A stretch of 64,000 nucleotides of DNA from Bacillota bacterium (GTDB lineage: Bacteria; Bacillota; Clostridia; Christensenellales; UMGS416): assembly GCA_023421955.1 (NCBI GenBank), contig JAEZSE010000039.1:1-64000 (forward strand). Reading direction: 5' to 3'. This document shows positions 60,109 to 64,000 of this stretch, one piece after another (the first letter of the stretch is position 1; the number at the start of each line of letters is the position of its first letter). A model generated the notes under the pieces. The model worked only from the letters and a program-made list of their open reading frames with translations, ran no database searches and was not told the origin of the DNA. The position numbers were made by a program, and so were the translations under genes.

Positions 60109-61056
60109 TCAGCAGATCGCGTGGGCAATGCTGCGCAGCATTTCGCGGCCCTCTCCGTCGGGCAGGTCCTTCAGCAGCAGCAACCCCCGGCCAATTTCCT
60201 GATCGAGCACCTGCCGGGTCTTGTCCACTGCGCCCAGGTTCCGCGCGGCGTCCAGCAATGCCGGAGCCTTGCCGGAGGGCATGCCGTCGTGGAAGAAGGC
60301 GTCCAGCGCCCGCCGGTAGTCCTCATTGGCGGCGGCCAGCAGGATCGGCAGCGTCACAATGCCGTCTGCCAGGTCGCGGCCAGTGGGCTTGCCATCGGCT
60401 CCCTCCATGTCCAGGATGTCATCCCGGATCTGAAAGGCTGCTCCCAGGCGCATCCCGAACCGCCAGAGCAGCATCGATGAGCGGTCATCCAGGCCGCCGC
60501 TGCGGCCGCCGGCGGCGCACGCAGCCGCGAAAAGCACACCGGTCTTGCCCATGATGCGCTTGAGGTATTCCCGGTAACCGGGCACCCTGCCGCGCCCCAG
60601 ATATTGCGCCACCTCGCCAGTGCACATCGCGCCGATTGCCTGCGCCATGCGCTTCAGCTCGCCGCTGGAGAGACTGGAGGAGGAAAGCAGCAGCACGGCC
60701 TTGGCCAGCAGATAGTCTCCAGCATAGATCGCCATATGGTTGCCCATGGCGCCGTGCAGCGTGGGCATGCCCCTGCGGGTTTCTGCGCCGTCGATCACGT
60801 CGTCATGCACCAGCGTGGCGGTGTGCAGTGCTTCCAGCGCCGCGGCCACCGGCAGTGCTTTTTCCCTGTCATAATGCCCAAGCTTAGCGGAGGCGATCAC
60901 CAGCGCCGGTCTCAGGCGCTTGCCACCTCCGGTGACCAGCTTCGTTGTTGCATCCTGAAGGAATCCGGAGCCGCCGAACTCGCGGTTCAGCAGTGCTTCC
61001 AGCGCCTCCAACTCCGCCCCCAGGCCGGGGATCCTGTTCCAAAAGATGCTGCTCAT
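60109..61056 (-). CDS. Polyprenyl diphosphate synthase (heptaprenyl type)
   Basis: The 315-residue trans-prenyl chain synthase has a first aspartate-rich motif D85-D-x-x-D89 (LVHDDVID) and a second at D212-D-x-x-D216 (QIRDDILD), with GGGKRLRP nearby. It would make the side chain of menaquinone from farnesyl- or geranyl-diphosphate. AAAGGA lies 5 nt before the start. It is 97 bp downstream of the Ndh-DoxX gene, consistent with quinone metabolism. Confidence 0.9.
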   Translation of the reverse strand: MSSIFWNRIPGLGAELEALEALLNREFGGSGFLQDATTKLVTGGGKRLRPALVIASAKLGHYDREKALPVAAALEALHTATLVHDDVIDGAETRRGMPTLHGAMGNHMAIYAGDYLLAKAVLLLSSSSLSSGELKRMAQAIGAMCTGEVAQYLGRGRVPGYREYLKRIMGKTGVLFAAACAAGGRSGGLDDRSSMLLWRFGMRLGAAFQIRDDILDMEGADGKPTGRDLADGIVTLPILLAAANEDYRRALDAFFHDGMPSGKAPALLDAARNLGAVDKTRQVLDQEIGRGLLLLKDLPDGEGREMLRSIAHAIC

Positions 61057-61153
61057 ACTGTTCCTTTCCGCGATGAAGGTATTGGATTATACACATGAAT
61101 TGTATAATAAAAACCGTCAAAAAGGAACATCGCACCATCCCAAGCCCTGTGTT

Positions 61154-63064
61154 TTACTTCTTTTTCGGGAAGAACAGCTTGATTTTGCCGTTCTTCCAAT
61201 AGTATTCCCAAGCCCTGGTGTACCAGGGGGTGAGGTAGTAGTCCATGCCGAAGGCGCGGCCTGCGCCGGCCATCGTGGCGATGCCCGCAAAGGCCATCCA
61301 CCAGGTGTTGAGGTAAAGGCCGGTGCTCGTCAAAAACATGCCCATGAGGCCGAGGGAAGCTGCCGACGCGAGGAACGTGAACGTGCCGGAGAGCAGCATC
61401 AGGCCCACGATGATTTCAGCCAGCACGATGACGATCTGGAAGAACATTTCCCAGAAGTTGGTGCTCAGCACCCAGCCGTTCATCAGCCAGTGGATCAGGT
61501 CAAAGTTGCCGAATTTCAGCAGGTCCACCCGGGCGAAAATCTGGCTGGACACTTCCTGGCCCTGCACCAGCTGCGTGGCATTGCCAGCCACTAGCCGGAT
61601 AATACCAATATTGATATCAACTGGCAGATCCATCCGCAGCTGCCCGGAGCTGGAGGCGGAGGTCACCACGTCGTAGCCGCGGCTGAACCCCTTACCCAGA
61701 TATTCGGCAAGTTTCGGGTCCTTGAACCAACCCTGCAGAATCTTTTCCACGCCTTCATAAATCCAGTAAGCGCCCAGGAACATCCGCAGCGGCAGCAGCC
61801 ACCAGGCCTGCACGCGCTTAGTGTAGTTCTTCTCCAGCCAGCTTTGCTTCTGGCGGCGCTCCATCACTTCATCCCACAGGTATTTGGCCGGGCCGCGAAG
61901 GCCCATGATCTCAAACAGGTAGTGGGCGTTCACCATAATCTTCATCAGCATCGAGATCCAGCTAGGCAGCTTCATACCCATGATGTCTGACACGGCGAAG
62001 AAGTTGCCGATGCTCACCATGATGCCGTGGAACTTCACTTCCACCTTTTCCTGCTTCTTGCCCCGGATGTCTCTGAGGATGTTATCCGCTGCGCCGTCGG
62101 CGGTCTGGATCGCGTTTTCCACCATGGCCGGATAGGGCTTGCCCTTGCTGTCCAGCAAGCCGCCGCAGTCGCCCACGGCATACACGCCGGGGTTCTCCGT
62201 GCGGCACTGCTCATCCACCTTGAAGCGCCGGGCTCCGCCCACGCGCTCGCACTCAGCGGAGCTGGCGTCCACATTGCAGCACACGCCGGCGCACCAGATC
62301 ATCGTGCGCGTTTCCAGGTCGCCCTTGCTTGTGACTGCCAGGCCTGGCTCCAGTTTGCTGATGGCCGTTTCCAGCATGATCTCCACGCCGAGCTTCTTTT
62401 CCATATAGCGGTGAGCTTTGGCGCTGGTCTTCTCATCCAGCACCGGCAGCACGCGCTTGAGCATGTCCAGCAGCACCAGGCGCACTTCGCTGCGTTGAAT
62501 GCTGTGCTCCTCGCAGAGTTGCTTCACCCAGTGGCCCAGCTCGCCCACCATTTCCACACCGGTGAAGCCTGCGCCAGCCACCACGAAGGTGAGCAGCTTC
62601 GTGCGCTCTGTTGCGTCTTTCTCTTCTTTTGCCTTGGCAAAGCAATCGCGGACGTGCTCGCGGATCTTCACCGCGTCATCCAGCGACCAGAGTGTCAATG
62701 CGTTTTCTTCGAGGCCAGGGATGCAATAAAACGCAGGCGAGCTGCCCACGGCCATGATCAGGTAATCATAGCCGTATTGGCCCTTTTCGCCATTGAGCTT
62801 CTTGCTGTCGAAGTCGTACTCGTGGATGTTGTCGGTCACAACCTTGACCCGTGTGTCGCCGAAAATCTCCGCAAGCGGAATGCGCATGCACTCAGCATCC
62901 TGACGGTTGCCTGCAACCTCATGGATTTCCGTCAGCAGCGTGTGGTATGGGTTGCGGTCGATGATGGTCACATCGATGTCGTCCCGTTTCCCCTTTTTGT
63001 TCAGGTGCAGCGCGGCGGTTACGCCCGCGTATCCCGCGCCCAGGATGACGATTCTCTTTGCCAC
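61154..63064 (-). CDS. Type II NADH dehydrogenase fused to a DoxX-like membrane domain
   Basis: The 636-residue protein starts with an Ndh-2 flavoprotein: FAD motif GAGYAGVTAALHL (9-21), a second Rossmann motif VVAGAGFTGVEMVGE and the flavin-binding VYAVGDCGG. After about residue 400 a DoxX-like part has four membrane segments (LLPLRMFLGAYWIYEGVEKIL and on). Ndh-2 passes electrons from NADH to quinone without pumping protons; DoxX proteins carry related quinone-linked roles. The GTG start follows AGGAGG by 10 nt. A perfect Rex-type operator lies between its promoter and start. Confidence 0.9.
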   Translation of the reverse strand: MAKRIVILGAGYAGVTAALHLNKKGKRDDIDVTIIDRNPYHTLLTEIHEVAGNRQDAECMRIPLAEIFGDTRVKVVTDNIHEYDFDSKKLNGEKGQYGYDYLIMAVGSSPAFYCIPGLEENALTLWSLDDAVKIREHVRDCFAKAKEEKDATERTKLLTFVVAGAGFTGVEMVGELGHWVKQLCEEHSIQRSEVRLVLLDMLKRVLPVLDEKTSAKAHRYMEKKLGVEIMLETAISKLEPGLAVTSKGDLETRTMIWCAGVCCNVDASSAECERVGGARRFKVDEQCRTENPGVYAVGDCGGLLDSKGKPYPAMVENAIQTADGAADNILRDIRGKKQEKVEVKFHGIMVSIGNFFAVSDIMGMKLPSWISMLMKIMVNAHYLFEIMGLRGPAKYLWDEVMERRQKQSWLEKNYTKRVQAWWLLPLRMFLGAYWIYEGVEKILQGWFKDPKLAEYLGKGFSRGYDVVTSASSSGQLRMDLPVDINIGIIRLVAGNATQLVQGQEVSSQIFARVDLLKFGNFDLIHWLMNGWVLSTNFWEMFFQIVIVLAEIIVGLMLLSGTFTFLASAASLGLMGMFLTSTGLYLNTWWMAFAGIATMAGAGRAFGMDYYLTPWYTRAWEYYWKNGKIKLFFPKKK

Positions 63065-63079
63065 GGCAGTCGTGCCTCC

Positions 63080-63097
63080 TTGTTAAGAATTTAACAA
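63080..63097 (-). promoter_or_regulatory. Rex-type operator upstream of ndh
   Basis: TTGTTAAGAATTTAACAA is a perfect match to the clostridial Rex consensus TTGTTAANNNNTTAACAA. It overlaps the region between promoter and ribosome site of the Ndh-DoxX gene. Confidence 0.85.
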
Positions 63098-63116
63098 TCC
63101 ATTGCATTACAAGCGA

Positions 63117-63125
63117 ATTATACCA
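63117..63125 (-). promoter_or_regulatory. Extended -10 promoter of ndh
   Basis: On the minus strand TGGTATAAT is an extended -10 box (TATAAT at 63117-63122). It lies about 50 nt before the GTG start; no strong -35 was found. The rest of 63065-63333 holds no gene. Confidence 0.6.
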
Positions 63126-63333
63126 GACATCAATTATCCATTATGTGCATTTTAGCACACAACGAAACCCTTAGCCACGGAGACAGGCTGAAAACAGCCT
63201 GCCAATATCTGGTATAATGCTTAGACATACAAGGTAAGTTTATCACGGAAATTGTCGAATTACAACGAATAACGTCGAATAATTGCTCTCTTACACAGGA
63301 TTTTACGCTGGATGACAGAAGTCTCCAGGGCGC

Positions 63334-63777
63334 TCACTCCGGCACTTTGTACAGGAATACCACATGCCCCGCTTCCTGAAACCCATGCTTTTTATAGAAA
63401 TCCATCGCCGGATAGAACCGGTTGGTCAACAGCGTGACGCCGGCCAAGCCCGTTGACCATGTGTACGCCTCGACGGCTGCCATCAGCTCACCGCCGAGGC
63501 CCATGCGCTGTTTGTCGCTTGCGATGTAAAACTCATCCACAAACAGCTCGTCAGCGGTCCACCAGGTGCGGCTGTGGCAGAACGCCGCGCCGACTGCCTG
63601 GCCCTCTTCCTCCATCAGGAACCCCTTGAAGCGCTCCACCTGCAGAAACTCGCGGAGGAACCGTGTTGCGATTTCCATGGTCCAGTGGTCATTCCAGGGC
63701 TCTCGGTTGTAGGCGTCTATCAGCAACGCCGCACACACTTCGATGTCTTCCGGGGTAATGTCTCGTATGGTTCTCAT
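63334..63777 (-). CDS. GNAT family N-acetyltransferase
   Basis: The 147-residue protein starts TIRDITPEDIEVCAALLIDAYN and has motif A KQRMGLGGELMAAVEA and FYPAMDFYKKHGF. AGGAGG lies 5 nt before the ATG. It is 9 bp downstream of an aldehyde dehydrogenase gene on the same strand and probably cotranscribed. The substrate is unknown. Confidence 0.85.
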   Translation of the reverse strand: MRTIRDITPEDIEVCAALLIDAYNREPWNDHWTMEIATRFLREFLQVERFKGFLMEEEGQAVGAAFCHSRTWWTADELFVDEFYIASDKQRMGLGGELMAAVEAYTWSTGLAGVTLLTNRFYPAMDFYKKHGFQEAGHVVFLYKVPE

Positions 63778-63786
63778 GTATGCCTC

Positions 63787-64000
63787 CTATTTTTGAAACT
63801 TGCGGAAGAGATCCAGCTTGCCGCCGTAGGGCGGGTAACGCAGCAGGAGCTCCGGCCGGTTGGCCTTGCGCAGCACGCCTCGCCAATGGGTGAACGTGTC
63901 AAACCCCCACCGACCATGGTAATGGCCCATGCCGCTGTCGCCCACGCCGCCGAAGGGCAGTGACGGTGCGGCGAGGTGCATCACTGTGTCGTTGACACAG
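63787..64000 (-). CDS. Aldehyde dehydrogenase C-terminus (cut by window edge)
   Basis: Only the last 70 or so residues are inside the window. VNDTVMHLAAPSLPFGGVGDSG, read with the following GRWGFDTFTH and LLRYPPYGGKLDLF, is the C-terminal signature of class 3 (ALDH3-type) NAD(P)-dependent aldehyde dehydrogenases. The catalytic cysteine lies upstream, beyond 64000. It probably leads an operon with the acetyltransferase. Confidence 0.85.
   Translation of the reverse strand, partial: CVNDTVMHLAAPSLPFGGVGDSGMGHYHGRWGFDTFTHWRGVLRKANRPELLLRYPPYGGKLDLFRKFQK

Noticed and set aside
63212..63217. Plus-strand TATAAT between the ndh and acetyltransferase genes
   Set aside because: No -35 box and no plus-strand gene downstream inside the window.

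Overview
The window is a G+C-rich chromosomal segment from a low-GC-lineage (Firmicutes) bacterium, most likely an uncultured gut-type clostridium. The order rpoB-rpoC-L7Ae-like-rpsL-rpsG-fusA is the Firmicutes arrangement. Regulators and sites are clostridial in style: a perfect Rex-type operator, sigma-A promoters with 17-bp spacers, and strong AGGAGG ribosome sites. Family content is also typical of that group (DUF1002, CBO0543, DUF4179 anti-sigma, TIGR01440). Several genes point to plant cell-wall use: a GH127 arabinofuranosidase with a Gfo/Idh/MocA oxidoreductase, a CE15-like esterase, a beta-helix lipoprotein and a galactofuranose-type sugar-binding protein. No rRNA, tRNA, CRISPR array or transposase gene was seen.

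Layout. 1-10.5 kb: sugar catabolic pair, Myb-like regulator, ECF sigma/anti-sigma pair, acetyltransferase, lipoprotein, a small internally duplicated hydrophobic protein and two tandem uracil-DNA glycosylases. 10.5-20.8 kb: an accessory stretch, lower in G+C in part, of mostly unrelated single genes (PD-(D/E)XK-like protein, VOC protein, three acetyltransferases, YwlG-like, creatininase-like, glycosyltransferase, HIT protein, toroid protein, orphan sugar-binding lipoprotein). Four of its transcription units begin with copies of the same promoter, and three of these carry the palindrome GGCAATATAATGCC over the -10 box. 20.9-37.4 kb: beta-helix lipoprotein, UvrD-like helicase, FAD oxidoreductase, asnS, membrane proteins, a MecA-like PBP, a CE15-like esterase and a DUF1002 protein with a structured leader. 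37.8-53 kb: a large GGDEF-EAL membrane protein, then the RNA polymerase and str operons. 53-64 kb: a secreted protein, an AbrB-family pseudogene remnant, a kinase/HD-GYP pair, an ArsR-regulated oxidoreductase, a lipoprotein, polyprenyl diphosphate synthase, an Ndh-DoxX fusion with Rex operator, an acetyltransferase and a cut-off aldehyde dehydrogenase.

The most striking non-coding feature is a family of interspersed elements (called R1 here) in at least twelve intergenic spots. Each has a constant C/G-rich frame around one or two hairpins whose sequence differs from copy to copy while both arms stay complementary. A second family (R2) carries a perfect GGGCCGGG/CCCGGCCC-type hairpin and often sits beside R1. 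Other points of interest: natural residues at known rifampicin (RpoB) and streptomycin (S12) resistance positions, loss of iron-sulfur ligands in one of the tandem glycosylases, and a possible mutually exclusive leader structure upstream of the DUF1002 gene.
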